From assembly GCA_013076295.1 (NCBI GenBank), contig RQOL01000472.1, positions 62,001-126,000 of the forward strand: a stretch of DNA of 64,000 bases, in the 5' to 3' direction. Source of the stretch: Sanderia malayensis. Taxonomy: Eukaryota; Cnidaria; Scyphozoa; Semaeostomeae; Pelagiidae. The position numbers and the translations under genes were made by a program. Of this stretch, positions 41,287 through 55,475 are shown piece by piece (positions within the stretch are counted from its first letter, which is position 1; each line of letters opens with the position of its first letter). A model generated the notes under the pieces. That model was given only the letters and a program-made list of their open reading frames with translations. It made no database searches and was not told the DNA's origin.

Positions 41287-41290
41287 TTAA
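41287..41290. other. target-site duplication TTAA, right
   Basis: TTAA immediately after the right terminal inverted repeat. The satellite continues as CAATAATGTACACTAATTG in the correct phase, so the insertion caused no other loss or gain. Confidence 0.88.
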
Positions 41291-43205
41291 CAATAATGTA
41301 CACTAATTGAACATGAATCCACGGTATTACAGCTGAAACTAAGTAAAAGACACATGCATATACTTGTTTTCAGTGATATTAACATTCATTCACAGTAATT
41401 GCACATGAAACCACGTTATTGCAGCTGAAAAAAAGTAAAAGACAGATGCATTTGGTTGTTTTCGTGATATTAACTTTAATGCACACAAATTACACATGAA
41501 TCCACGTTATTTCGGCTGAAACTAACTAAAAGACGCATGCATTTGCTTGTTTTCAGTGAAATTAACATTAATGCACACAAATTACACATGAATCCATGTT
41601 ATTATTGTTGAAACTAAGTGAAATATACATGCAATTACTTGTTTTTATTGATATTAACAATCATTCACAGTAATTGCACATGAATCCACGTTATTACAGA
41701 TGAAACTAAGTAAAAGACACATGCATTTGCTTGTTTTCAGTGATATTAACGATCATTTAAACTAATTGCACATAAATCCACGTTATCCCAGCTGAAACTA
41801 TGTAAAAGACAGATGCATTTGCTTGTTTTCAGTAATATTAACAATAATGTACACTAATTGCACATGAATCCACTGTATTACAGCTGAAACTAATTATAGA
41901 CACATGCATTTCCTTGTTTTCAGTGATATTAACATTCATTCTCTGTAATTGCAGATGAATGCACTTTATAATAGCTGAAACTAAATAAAAGATAAATGCA
42001 TTTGCTTGTTTCAGTGATATTAACATTCATTCACACTAGTTGCACATGAATCCACGTTATTACAGCAAAAACTAAGTAAAGGACACATGCATTTACTTGT
42101 TTTCAGTGATATTAACATTAATGCAGACAATTTACACATGAATCCATGTTATTATAGTTGAAATTAAGTGAAATACACATGCAATTACTTGTTTTCATTG
42201 ATATTAACAATCATTTAAACTATTTGCACATGAATCCAAGTTATGCCAGCTAAAACTATGTAAAAGACACATTCATTTGCTTGTTTTCAGTGATATTAAC
42301 AATAATGTACACTAATTGCACATGAATCCACGGTATTACAGCTGAAACTAAGTAAAAGACACATGCATTTCCTTGTTTTCAGTGATATTAATATTCATTC
42401 ACACTAATTGCACATGAATCCATGTTATTACAGCTGAAGCTAAGTAAAAGACACATTCATTTGCTTGATTTCATTGATATTAACATTCATTCACACCAAT
42501 TGCACATGAATCCGGGTTATTACAGCTGAAACTAAGTTAAAGACACATGCATTTGCTTGTTTTCAGTGATATTAACATTCATTCACAGTAATTGCACATG
42601 AAACCACGTTATTACAGCTGAAAAAAAGTAAAAGACAGATGCATTTGGTTGTTTTCGTGTTATTTACTTTAATGCACACAAATTACACATGAATCCACGT
42701 TATTACAGCTGAAACTAACTAAAAGACACATGCATTTGCTTGTTTTCAGTGATATTAACATTCATTCACACTAATTTCACATGAATCCATGTTATTACAG
42801 CTGAAGGTAAGTAAAAGACACATTCATTTGCTTGATTTCAGTGATATTAACATTCATTCAGACCAATTGCACATGAATCCGATTTATTATAGTTGAAACT
42901 AAATAAAAGATACATGCATTTGCTTGTTTTCAGTGATATTAACATTCATTCACACTAATTTCACATGAATCCACGTTATTACGGCTGAAACTAAGTAAAA
43001 GACACTTGCATTTACTTGTTTTCAGTGATATTAACATTCATTCACAGTAATTGCACATGAAACCACGTTATTACAGCTGAAAAAAAGTAAAAGACAGATG
43101 CATTTGGTTGTTTTCGTGTTATTTACTTTAATGCACACAAATTACACATGAATCCACGTTATTACAGCTGAAAAAAAGTAAAAAACAGATGCATTTGGTT
43201 GTTTT
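41291..43205 (+). repeat. irregular satellite monomers right of the transposon
   Basis: About 21 monomers that partly follow the 6-mer type order of the left part, with many private changes (CTAATTATAGAC, TTATGCCAGC, TTCGTGTTATTTAC). One CTCTGT monomer is at 41941. The GTGTTATTTACTTTAATG variant occurs at about 42657 and 43116, about 459 bp (5 monomers) apart, a local duplication. No gene is seen. Confidence 0.8.
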
Positions 43206-44640
43206 CGGTATATTAACTTTAATGCACACAAATTACACATGAATCCACGTTATTACAGCTGAAACTAACTAAAAGACGCATGCATTTGCTTGTTTTCAGT
43301 GAAATTAACATTAATGCACACAAATTACACATGAATCCATGTTATTATAGTTGAAACTAAGTGAAATACACATGCAAATACTTGTTTTCATTGATATTAA
43401 CAATCATTCACACTAATTGCACATGAATCCACGTTATTACAGATGAAACTAAGTAAAAGACACATGCATTTGCTTGTTTCAGTGATATTAACACTCATTT
43501 AAACTAATTGCACATAAATCCACGTTATCCCAGCTGAAACTATGTAAAAGACAGATGCATTTACTTGTTTTCAGTGATATTAACATTCATTCACGGTAAT
43601 TGCACATGAAACCACGTTATTACAGCTGAAGCTGAGTAAAAGACACATGCATTTGCTTGTTTTCAGTTAAATTAACATTAATGCACAGTAATTGCAGATG
43701 AATCCACTTCATTATTGCTAAAAACTAAATAAAAGATAAATGCATTTGCTTCTTTCAGTGATATTAACATTCATTCACATTAATTGCAGATGAATCCACT
43801 TTATTATAGCTGAAACTAAATAAAAGATAAATGCATTTGCTTGTTTCAGTGATATTAACATTCATTCACACTAGTTGCACATGAATCCACGTTATTACAG
43901 CTAAAACTAAGTAAAGGACACATGCATTTAGTTGTTTTCAGTGATATTAACAATAATGCACACAATTTACACATGAATCCATGTTATTATAGATGAAGCT
44001 AAGTGAAATACACATGCAATTTCCTGTTTTCATTGATATTAACAATCATTCACACTAATTGCACACGAATCCACGTTATCCCGGTTAAAAGTATGTAAAA
44101 GACACATGCATTTGCTTGTTTTAGGTGATATTAACATTCATTCACACTAATTGCACATGAATCCATGTTATTACAGCTGAAGCTAAGTAAAGGACACATT
44201 CATTTGCTTGATTTCAGTGATATTAACATTCATTCACACCAATTGCACATAAATCCGAGTTATTACAGCTGAAACTAAGTAAAAGACACATGTAATTACT
44301 TGTTTGCAGTGATCTTAACATTCATTCACACCAATTGCACATGAATCCACGTTATTATAGTTGAAACTAAATAAAAGATACATGCATTTGTTTGTTTTCA
44401 GTGATATTAACATTCATTCACACCAATTGCACATGAATCCACGTTATTACAGCTGAAACTAAGTAAAAGACACATTCATTTGCTTCATTTCAGTGATATT
44501 AACATTCATTCACAGTAATTGCACATGAATCCACGGTATTACAGCTGAAACTAAATAAAAGACATATCCATTTCCTTGTTTTCAGTGATATTAACATTCA
44601 TTCACAGTAATTGCGCATGAATCCACGTTATTACAGCTGA
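43206..44640 (+). repeat. mosaic block, related to 47.8 and 61 kb
   Basis: TTTCGGTATATTAAC at 43206 recurs at 47801, and CCCGGTTAAAAGTATG at 44080 recurs at 48673, about 4593-4595 bp or 50 monomers on. The intervening monomers match in order, including ACTTCATTATTGCT and the two TTGCAGATGAATCCACTT monomers. This is a displaced duplicate block and not part of a tandem run. Confidence 0.8.
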
Positions 44641-46300
44641 AACTAAGTAAAAGACACATGTAATTACTTGTTTGCAGTGATATTAACATTCATTCACACC
44701 AATTGCACATGAATCCACGTTATTATAGTTGAAACTAAATAAAAGATACATGCATTTGCTTTTTTTCAGTGATATTAACATTTATTCACACTAATTTCAC
44801 ACGAATCCACGTTATTACAGCTGAAACTAAGTAAAAGACACATTCATTTACTTGTTTTCAGTGATATTAACAATCATTCACAGTAATTTCACACGAATCC
44901 ACGTTATTAAAGCTAAAACTAAGTAAAAGACACATTCATTTACTTGTTTTCAGTGATATTAACATTCATTCACACCAATTGCACATGAATCCACGTTATT
45001 ATAGTTGAAACTAAGTAAAAGACACATTCATTTGCTTCATTTCAGTGATATTAACATTCATTCACAGTAATTTCACACGAATCCACGTTATTACAGCTAA
45101 AACTAAGTAAAAGACACATTCATTTTGCTTGTTTTCAGTGATATTAACATTCATTCACACCAATTGCACATGAATCCACGTTATTATAGTTGAAACTAAG
45201 TAAAAGACACATTCATTTGCTTTTTTTCAGTGATATTAACATTTATTCACACTAATTTCACACGAATCCACGTTATTACAGCTAAAACTAAGTAAAAGAC
45301 ACATTCATTTACTTGTTTTCAGTGATATTAACAATCATTCACAGTAATTTCACACGAATCCACGTTATTACAGCTAAAACTAAGTAAAAGACACATTCTT
45401 TTACTTGTTTTCAGTGATATTAACATTCATTCACACCAATTGCACATGAATCCACGTTATTATAGTTGAAACTAAGTAAAAGACACATTCATTTGCTTCA
45501 TTTCAGTGATATTAACATTCATTCACAGTAATTGCACATGAATCCACGGTATTACAGCTGAAACTAAATAAAAGACATATCCATTTCCTTGTTTTCAGTG
45601 ATATTAACATTCATTCACAGTAATTGCGCATGAATCCACGTTATTACAGCTGAAACTAAGTAAAAGACACATGTAATTACTTGTTTGCAGTGATATTAAC
45701 ATTCATTCACACCAATTGCACATGAATCCACGTGATTATAGTTGAAACTAAATAAAAGATACATGCATTTGCTTTTTTTCAGTGATATTAACATTTATTC
45801 ACACTAATTTCACACGAATCCACGTTATTACAGCTAAAACTAAGTAAAAGACACATTCATTTACTTGTTTTCAGTGATATTAACAATCATTCACAGTAAT
45901 TGCGCATGAATCCACGCTATTACAGCTGAAACTAAGTAAAAGACAAATTCATTTGCTTGATTTCAGTGATATTAACATTCATTCACACTAATTGCACATG
46001 AATCCACGTTATTACAGCTGAAACTAAGTAAAAGACACATTCATTTGCTTCATTCCAGTGATAATAACATTCATTCACAGTAATTGCACATGAATCCATG
46101 TTATTACAGCTGAAGCTAAGTAAAAGACACATTCATTTGCTTAATTTCAGTGATATTAACATTCATTCACACCAATTGCACATGAATCCGAGTTATTACA
46201 GCTGAAACTAAGTAAAAGACACATGTAATTACTTCTTTGCAGTGATATTAACATTCATTCACACCAATTGCACATGAATCCACGTTATTATAGTTGAAAC
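44450..46300 (+). repeat. 11-mer spaced repeats (about 1.01 kb)
   Basis: GACATATCCATTTCC at 44561 recurs at 45574 (1013 bp, 11 monomers). Between lie alternating monomers with CACACGAATCC, TTGCTTTTTTTCAG and TTGCTTCATTTCAG. The same set reappears at 62.7-64.0 kb, where the mark is at 62843 and 63947 (1104 bp, 12 monomers). The two regions share a unit but differ by one monomer. Confidence 0.78.
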
Positions 46301-48960
46301 TAAATAAAAGATACATGCATTTGCTTTTTTTCAGTGATATTAACACTCATTCACACTAATTTCACACGAATCCACGTTATTACAGCAGAAACTAAATAAA
46401 AGACACATGCATTTACTTGTTTTCGGTGATATTAACATTCATTCACAGTAATTGCACATGAAACCACGTTATTACAGCTGAAGCTGAGTAAAAGACACAT
46501 GCATTTGCTTGTTTTCAGTTAAATTAACATTAATGCACACAAATTACACATGAATCCATGTTATTATAGTTGAAATTAAGTTAAATACACATGCAATTAC
46601 TTGTTTTCATCGATATTAACAATCATTCCCACTAATTGCACACGAATCCACGTTCTTACAGATGAAACTAAGTAAAAGACACATGCATTTGCTTGTTTTC
46701 AGTGATATTAACATTCATTCACAGTAATTGCAAATGAATCCACTTTATTATTGCTGAAACTAAATAAAAGATAAATGCATTTGCTTCTTTCAGTGATATT
46801 AACATTCATTCACATTAATTGCAGATGAATCCACTTTATTATAGCTGAAACTAAATAAAAGATAAATGCATTTGCTTGTTTCAGTGATATTAACATTCAT
46901 TCACACTAGTTGCACATGAATCCACGTTATTACAGCTAAAACTAAGTAAAAGACACATGCATTTACTTGTTTTCAGTGATATTAACAATAATGCACACAA
47001 TTTACACATGAATCCATGTTATTATAGATGAAGCTTAGTGAAATACACATGCAATTACCTGTTTTCATTGATATTAACAATCATGCACACTAATTGCACA
47101 TGAATCCACGTTATTACAGATGAAACTAAGTAAAAGACACATGCATTTGCTTGTTTCAGTGATATTAACACTCATTTAAACTAATTGCACATGAATCCAA
47201 GTTATCCCAACTAAAACTATGTAAAAGACACATGCATTTGCTTGTTTTCAGTGATATTAACAATAATGTACACTACTTGCACATAAATCCACGGTATTTC
47301 AGCGGAAACTAAGTAAAAGACATATTCATTTGCTTGATTTCAGTGATATTAACATTCATTCACACCAATTGCACATGAATCCGAGTTATTACAGCTGAAA
47401 CTAAGTAAAAGACACATGTAATTACTTGTTTTCAGTGATATTAACATTCATTCACACTAATTGCACATGAATCCATGTTATTACAGCTGAAGCTAAGTAA
47501 AAGACACATTGATTTGCTTCATTTCAGTGATATTTACATTCATTCACACTAATTGCACATGAATCCATGTTATTATAGCTGAAGCTAAGTAAAAGACACA
47601 TTCATTTGCTTCATTTCAGTGATATTAACATTCATTCACGCCAATTGCGCATGAATCCACGTTATTATAGTTGGAACTAAGTAAAAGACACATGCATTTA
47701 CTTGTTTTCAATGATATTAACATTCATTCACAGTAATTGCACATGAAACCACGTTATTACAGCTGAAAAAAAGTAAAAGACAGATGCATTTGGTTGTTTT
47801 CGGTATATTAACTTTAATGCACACAAATTACACATGAATCCACGTTATTACAGCTGAAACTAACTAAAAGACGCATGCATTTGCTTGTTTTCAGTGAAAT
47901 TAACATTAATGCACACAAATTACACATGAATCCATGTTATTATAGTTGAAACTAAGTGAAATACACATGCAAATATTTGTTTTCATTGATATTAACAATC
48001 ATTCACACTAATTGCACATGAATCCACGTTATTACAGATGAAACTAAGTAAAAGACACATGCATTTGCTTGTTTCAGTGATATTAACACTCATTTAAACT
48101 AATTGCACATAAATCCACGTTATCCCAGCTGAAACTATGTAAAAGACAGATGCATTTACTTGTTTTCAGTGATATTAACATTCATTCACAGTAATTGCAC
48201 ATGAAACCACGTTATTACAGCTGAAGCTGAGTAAAAGACACATGCATTTGCTTGTTTTCAGTTAAATTAACATTAATGCACAGTAATTGCAGATGAATCC
48301 ACTTCATTATTGCTGAAACTAAATAAAAGATAAATGCATTTGCTTCTTTCAGCGATATTAACATTCATTCACATTAATTGCAGATGAATCCACTTTATTA
48401 TAGCTGAAACTAAATAAAAGATAAATGCATTTGCTTGTTTCAGTGATATTAACATTCATTCACACTAGTTGCACATGAATCCACGTTACTACAGCTAAAA
48501 CTAAGTAAAAGACACATGCATTTACTTGTTTTCAGTGATATTAACAATAATGCACACAATTTACACATGAATCCATGTTATTATAGATGAAGCTAAGTGA
48601 AATACAAATGCAATTTCCTGTTTTCATTGATATTAACAATCATTCACACTAATTGCACACGAATCCACGTTATCCCGGTTAAAAGTATGTAAAAGACACA
48701 TGCATTTGCTTGTTTTCAGTGATATTAACAATAATGTACACTAATGGCACATGAACCCACGGTATTACAGCTAAAACTAAGTAAAAGACACATTCATTTC
48801 CTTGTTTTGAGTGATATTAACATTCATTCTAAGTAATTGCACATGAAACCACGTTATTACATCTGAAACAAAGTAAAAGACACATGCATTTGTTTGTTTT
48901 CAGTGATATCAACTTTAATGCACACAAAGTACACATGAATCCACGTTATTACAGCTGAAA
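46300..48960 (+). repeat. mosaic satellite segment
   Basis: About 29 monomers. The first part (to about 47800) mixes types from both sides, including an ATCGATATTAAC variant near 46609. From 47801 to about 48700 it repeats 43206-44100. Near 48820, CATTCTAAGTAATTGCAC and ACATCTGAAACAAAG introduce monomers shared with 61.5 kb. No gene is seen. Confidence 0.78.
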
Positions 48961-50245
48961 CTAAGTAAAAGACACATGCATTTCCTTGTTTTAGGTGATA
49001 TTAACATTCATTCACACTAATTGCACATGAATCCATGTTATTACAGCTGAAGCTAAGTAAAGGACACATTCATTTGCTTGATTTCAGTGATATTAACATT
49101 CATTCACACCAATTGCACATAAATCCGAGTTATTACAGCTGAAACTAAGTAAAAGACACATGTAATTACTTGTTTGCAGTGATCTTAACATTCATTCACA
49201 CCAATTGCACATGAATCCACGTTATTATAGTTGAAACTAAATAAAAGATACATGCATTTGTTTGTTTTCAGTGATATTAACATTCATTCACACTAATTTC
49301 ATATGAATCCACCTTATTACAGCTGAAACTAAGTAAAAGATACATGCATTTACTTGTTTTCAGTGATATTAACATTCATTCACAGTAATTGCACATGAAA
49401 CCACGTTATTACAGCTGAAAAAAAGTAAAAGACAGATGCATTTCGTTGTTTTCGTGATATTAACTTTAATGCCCGCAAATTACACATGAATCCACGTTAT
49501 TACAGCTGAAACTAACGAAAAAACACATGCATTTGCTTGTTTTCAGTGATATTAACATTCATTCACACTAATTTCACATGAATCCACGTTATTACAGCTG
49601 AAACTAAGTAAAAGACACATGCATTTCCTTGTTTTAGGTGATATTAACATTCATTCACACTAATTGCACATGAATCCATGTTATTACAGCTGAAGCTAAG
49701 TAAAGGACACATTCATTTGCTTGATTTCAGTGATATTAACATTCATTCACACCAATTGCACATAAATCCGAGTTATTACAGCTGAAACTAAGTAAAAGAC
49801 ACATGTAATTACTTGTTTGCAGTGATCTTAACATTCATTCACACCAATTGCACATGAATCCACGTTATTATAGTTGAAACTAAATAAAAGATACATGCAT
49901 TTGTTTGTTTTCAGTGATATTAACATTCATTCACACTAATTTCATATGAATCCACCTTATTACAGCTGAAACTAAGTAAAAGATACATGCATTTACTTGT
50001 TTTCAGTGATATTAACATTCATTCACAGTAATTGCACATGAAACCACGTTATTACAGCTGAAAAAAAGTAAAAGACAGATGCATTTCGTTGTTTTCGTGA
50101 TATTAACTTTAATGCCCGCAAATTACACATGAATCCACGTTATTACAGCTGAAACTAACGAAAAAACACATGCATTTGCTTGTTTTCAGTGAAATTAACA
50201 TTAACGGACACAAATTACACATGAATCCATGTTATTATAGTTGAA
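48960..50245 (+). repeat. 643-bp (7-mer) tandem duplication
   Basis: TTAGGTGATATTAAC occurs at 48991 and 49634, 643 bp apart. GATCTTAACATTC, TTTCATATGAATCC, ATTTCGTTG, AATGCCCGC and CTAACGAAAAAAC all recur in the same order. The related block at 61.67-62.25 kb has a single copy, so the duplication arose here after the two blocks separated, or was lost there. Confidence 0.83.
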
Positions 50246-53200
50246 GCTAAGTGAAATACACATGCAATTATTTGTTTTCATTGATATTAACAATCATTGA
50301 CACAAATTGCACTTGAATCCACGTTATTACAGATGAAACTAAGTAAAAGACACATGCATTTGCTTGTTTTCAGTGATATTAACATTCATTCACAGTAATT
50401 GCAGATGAATCTACTTTATTGTAGCTGAAACTAAATAAAAGATACATGCATATGCTTGTTTTCAGTGATATTAACATTCATTCACACTAATTGCACATGA
50501 ATCCACGTTATTACAGCTGAAACTAAGTAAAAGACACATGCATTTACTTGTTTTCAGTGATATTAACAATCATTTAAACTAATTGCACATGAATCCACGT
50601 TATTACAGCTAAACCTAAGTAAAAAACATATGCATTTATATGTTTTCAGTGATATTAACATTAATGCACACAATTTACACATGAATCCATGTTATTATAC
50701 GTGAAACTAAGTGAAATACACATGCAATTACTTGTTTTCATTGATATTAACAGTCATTCACACTAATTGCACATGAATCCACGTTATCCCAGTTAAAACT
50801 ATGTAAACGACACATGCATTTGCTTGTTTTCAGTGATATTAACAATAATGTAGATTAAAGGCACATGAATCCACGGTATTACAGCTAAAACTAAATAAAA
50901 GACACATTCATTTACTTGTTTTCAGTGATAATAACATTCAGTCACACTAATTGCACTTGAATCCAAGTTATTACAGCTGAAACTAAGTAAAAGAGATATG
51001 CATTTACATGTTTTCAGTGATATTAAAATTCATTCTAAGTAATTGCACATGAAACCACGTTATTACATGTGAAACAAAGTAAAAGGCACATGCATTTGTT
51101 TGTTTTCAGTGATATCAACTTTAATGCACCCAAAGTACACATGAGTCCACGTTATTACAGCTGAAAATATGTAAAGGACACATGCATTTCCTTGTTTTGA
51201 GTGAGGTTATCAATCATTTAAACTAATTGCACATGAATCCAAGTTATCCCAGCTAAAACTATGTAAAAGACACATGCATTTGCTTGTTTTCAGTGATATT
51301 AACAATAATGTAAACCAATTGCACATGAATCAACGGTATTACAGCTGAAGCTAAGTAAAAGACACATGCATTTCCTTGTTTTCAGTGATATTAACATTCA
51401 TTCACACTAATTGCACATGAATCCATGTTATTACAGCTGAAGCTAAGTAAAAGACACATTCATTTGCTTGATTTCAGTGATATTAACATTCATTCACACC
51501 AATTGCACATGAATCCGAGTTATTACAGCTGAAACGAAGTAAAAGACCCATGTAATTACTTTTTTTGCAGTGATCTTCACATTCACTCACACCAATTGCA
51601 CATGAATCCACGCTATTATAGGTGAAACTAAATAAAAGGTACATGCATTTGTTTGTTTTCAGTGATATTAACATTCATTCACACTAATTTCACATGAATC
51701 CACCTTATTACAGCTGAAACTAAGAAAAAGACACATGCATTTACTTGTTTTCAGTGATATTAACATTCATTCACAGTAATTGCACATGAAACCACGTTAT
51801 TACAGCTGAAAAAAAGTAAAAGACAGATGAATTTGGTTGTTTTCACGATATTAACTTTAATGCACACATATTACACATGAATCCACGTCATTACAGCTGA
51901 AACTAACTAAAAGACACATGCATTTGCTTGTTTTCAGTGAAATTAACATTAATGCACACAAATTACACATGAATCCATGTTATTATAGTTGAAACTAAGT
52001 GAAATACACATGCAATTACTTGTTTTCATTGATATTAACAATCATTCACACTAATTGTACATGAATCCACCTTATTACAGATGAAACTAAGTAGAAGACA
52101 CATGCATCTGCTTGTTTTCAGTGATATTAACATTCATTCACAGTAATTGCAGATGAATCCACGGTATTACAGCTAAAACTAAGTAAAAGACACATTCATT
52201 TACTTGTTTTCAGTGATATTAACAATCATTCACAGCAATTGCACATGAATCCACGTTGTTACAGCTGAAACTAAGTAAAAGACACATGCATTTGCTTGTT
52301 CTAAGTGAAATTAACAATCATTTAAACTCATTGCACATGAATCCACGTTATCCCAGCTATAACTATGTAAAACACACATGCATTTGCTTGTTTTCAGTGA
52401 TATTAACTTTAATGCACACAAATTACACATGAATCCACGTTATTAGAGTTGAAACTAAGTGAAATACACATGCATTTACTTTTTTTCATTGAAATTAACA
52501 ATCATTCACAGTAATTGCACATGAATCCACGTTATTACAGCTGAAACTAAGTAAAAGACACATGCATTTGCTGGTTTTCAGTGAAATTAACAATCATTTA
52601 AACCAATTGCACATGAATCCACGTTATCCCAGCTAAAACTATGTAAAGACACACGCATTTGCTTGTTTTCAGTGATATTAACAATAATGTACACTAATTG
52701 CACATGAATCCACGGTATTACAGCTGAAACTAATTAAAAGACATATGCATTTCCTTGTTTTCAGTGATATTAACATTCATTCACAGTAATTGCGCATGAA
52801 TCCACGTTATTACAGCTGAAACTAAGTAAAAGACAAATTCATTTGCTTGATTCCAGTGATATTAACATTCATTCACACTAATTGCACACGAATCCACGTT
52901 ATTACAGCTGAAACTAAGTAAAAGACACATTCATTTGCTTGATTTCAGTGATATTAACATTCGTTCACAGTAAATGCAGATGAATCCACGGTATTACAGC
53001 TAAAACTAAGTAAAAGACACATTCATTTACTTGTTTTCAGTGATATTAACAATCATTCACAGTAATTGCGCATGAATCCACGTTATTACAGCTGAAACTA
53101 AGTAAAAGAGAAATTCATTTGCTTGATTTCAGTGATATTAACATTCATTCACACTAATTGCACATGAATCCACGTTATTACAGCTGAAACTAAGTAAAAG

Positions 53201-54190
53201 ACACATTCATTTCCTTGATTTCAGTGATATTAACATTCATTCACAGCAATTGCATATGAATCCGAGTTATTACAGCTGAAACTAAGTAAAATACACATGT
53301 AATTACTTGTTTGCAGTGATATTAAAATTCATTCACACCAATTGCACATGAATCCACGTTATTATAGTTGAAACTAAAAAAAAAAACATGTATTTGCTTG
53401 TTTTCAGTGATATTAACATTCATTCACACTAATTTCACACGAATCCACGTTATTACAGCTGAAACTAAGTAAAAGACAGATGAATTTGGTTGTTTTCGTG
53501 ATATTAACTTTAATGCACACATATTACACATGAATCCACGTTATTACAGCTGAAACTAACTAAAAGACACATGCATTTGCTTGTTTTCAGTGAAATTAAC
53601 ATTAATGCACACAAATTACACATGAATCCATGTTATTATAGTTGAAACTAAGTGAAATACACATGCAATTACTTGTTTTCATTGATATTAACAATCATTC
53701 ACACTAATTGTACATGAATCCACCTTATTACAGATGAAACTAAGTAAAAGACACATGCATCTGCTTGTTTTCAGTGATATTAACAATAATGTACACTAAT
53801 TGCACATGAATCCACGGTATTACAGCTGAAACTAATTAAAAGACATATGCATTTCCTTGTTTTCAGTGATATTAACATTCATTCACAGTAATTGCGCATG
53901 AATCCACGTTATTACAGCTGAAACTAAGTAAAAGACAAATTCATTTGCTTGATTCCAGTGATATTAACATTCATTCACACTAATTGCACACGAATCCACG
54001 TTATTACAGCTGAAACTAAGTAAAAGACACATTCATTTGCTTGATTTCAGTGATATTAACATTCATTCACACTAATTTCACATGAATCCACCTTATTACA
54101 GCTGAAACTAAGAAAAAGACACATGCATTTACTTGTTTTCAGTGATATTAACATTCATTCACAGTAATTGCACATGAAACCACGTTATTA
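50245..54190 (+). repeat. diverged satellite with partial 12-mer duplication
   Basis: About 43 monomers, irregular to about 52000, for example GAGTGAGGTTATCAATC near 51200. GATTCCAGTGATATTAAC at about 52850 recurs at about 53952, close to 1102 bp (12 monomers). From about 51700 the types of the following 14-mer appear: ATGAATTTGG, ACACATATTACAC and TGCATCTGC. A run of ten or more A after GTTGAAACT occurs near 53377 and returns in each 14-mer copy. No gene is seen. Confidence 0.78.
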
Positions 54191-55475
54191 CAGCTGAAAA
54201 AAAGTAAAAGACAGATGAATTTGGTTGTTTTCGTGATATTAACTTTAATGCACACATATTACACATGAATCCACGTTATTACAGCTGAAACTAACTAAAA
54301 GACACATGCATTTGCTTGTTTTCAGTGAAATTAACATTAATGCACACAAATTACACATGAATCCATGTTATTATAGTTGAAACTAAGTGAAATACGCATG
54401 CAATTACTTGTTTTCATTGATATTAACAATCATTCACACTAATTGTACATGAATCCACCTTATTACAGATGAAACTAAGTAAAAGACACATGCATCTGCT
54501 TGTTTTCAGTGATATTAACATTCATTCACAGTAATTGCAGATGAATCCACGGTATACAGCTAAAACTAAGTAAAAGACACATTCATTTACTTGTTTCAGT
54601 GATATTAACAATCATTCACAGTAATTGCACATGAATCCACGTTATTACAGCTGAAACTAAGTAAAAGACACATGCATTTGCTTGTTTTAAGTGAAATTAA
54701 CAATCATTTAAACTAATTGCACATGAATCCACATTATCCCAGCTATAACTATGTAAAAGACACATGCATTTGCTTGTTTTCAGTGATATTAACTTTAATG
54801 CACACAAATTACACATGAATCCACGTTATTAGAGTTGAAACTAAGTGAAATACACATGCATTTACTTGTTTTCATTGATATTAACAATCATTCACAGTAA
54901 TTGCACATGAATCCACGTTATTACAGCTGAAACTAAGTAAAAGACACATGCATTTGCTGGTTTTCAGTGATATTAACAATCATTTAAACCAATTGCACAT
55001 GAATCCACGTTATCCCAGGTAAAACTATGTAAAGACACATGCATTTGCTTGTTTTCAGTGATATTAACAATAATGTACCCTAATTGCACATGAATCCAGG
55101 GTATTACAGCTGAAACTAAATAAAAGACAAATTCATTTGCTGGATTTCAGTGATATTAACATTCATTCACACTAATTGCACATGAATCCACGTTATTACA
55201 GCTGAAACTAAGTAAAAGACACATTCATTTCCTTGATTTCAGTGATATTAACATTCATTCACAGCAATTGCATATGAATCCGAGTTATTACAGCTGAAAC
55301 TAAGTAAAATACACATGTAATTACTTGTTTGCAGTGATATTAAAATTCATTCACACCAATTGCACATGAATCCACGTTATTATAGTTGAAACTAAAAAAA
55401 AAAACATGTATTTGCTTGTTTTCAGTGATATTAACATTCATTCACACTAATTTCACACGAATCCACGTTATTACA
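54190..55475 (+). repeat. 14-mer higher-order repeat, copy 1
   Basis: First of three tandem copies of a 1285-bp unit. CCCAGGTAAAACTATG at 55014 recurs at 56299 and 57584. Distinctive monomers are ATGAATTTGG with ACACATATTACAC, TGCATCTGC, TTTTAAGTGAAATTAAC, TTATTAGAGTTG, TGCTGGTTTTC, CAGGGTATT and an A-run monomer. This copy has private one-base deletions near 54550 (GGTATACAGC) and 54593 (CTTGTTTCAG). Confidence 0.9.

Noticed and set aside
41838..42026. Minus-strand open frame of 62 codons
   Set aside because: Pure satellite, the same kind of chance frame, with no signal of coding.
43366..43380. Exact octamer motif ATGCAAAT, also near 47964
   Set aside because: Present in only a couple of monomers through a T-to-A change; chance is sufficient.
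51483..51674. Minus-strand open frame of 63 codons with internally repeated peptide
   Set aside because: The internal repetition is the 92-bp monomer read twice. It is not a repeat protein.
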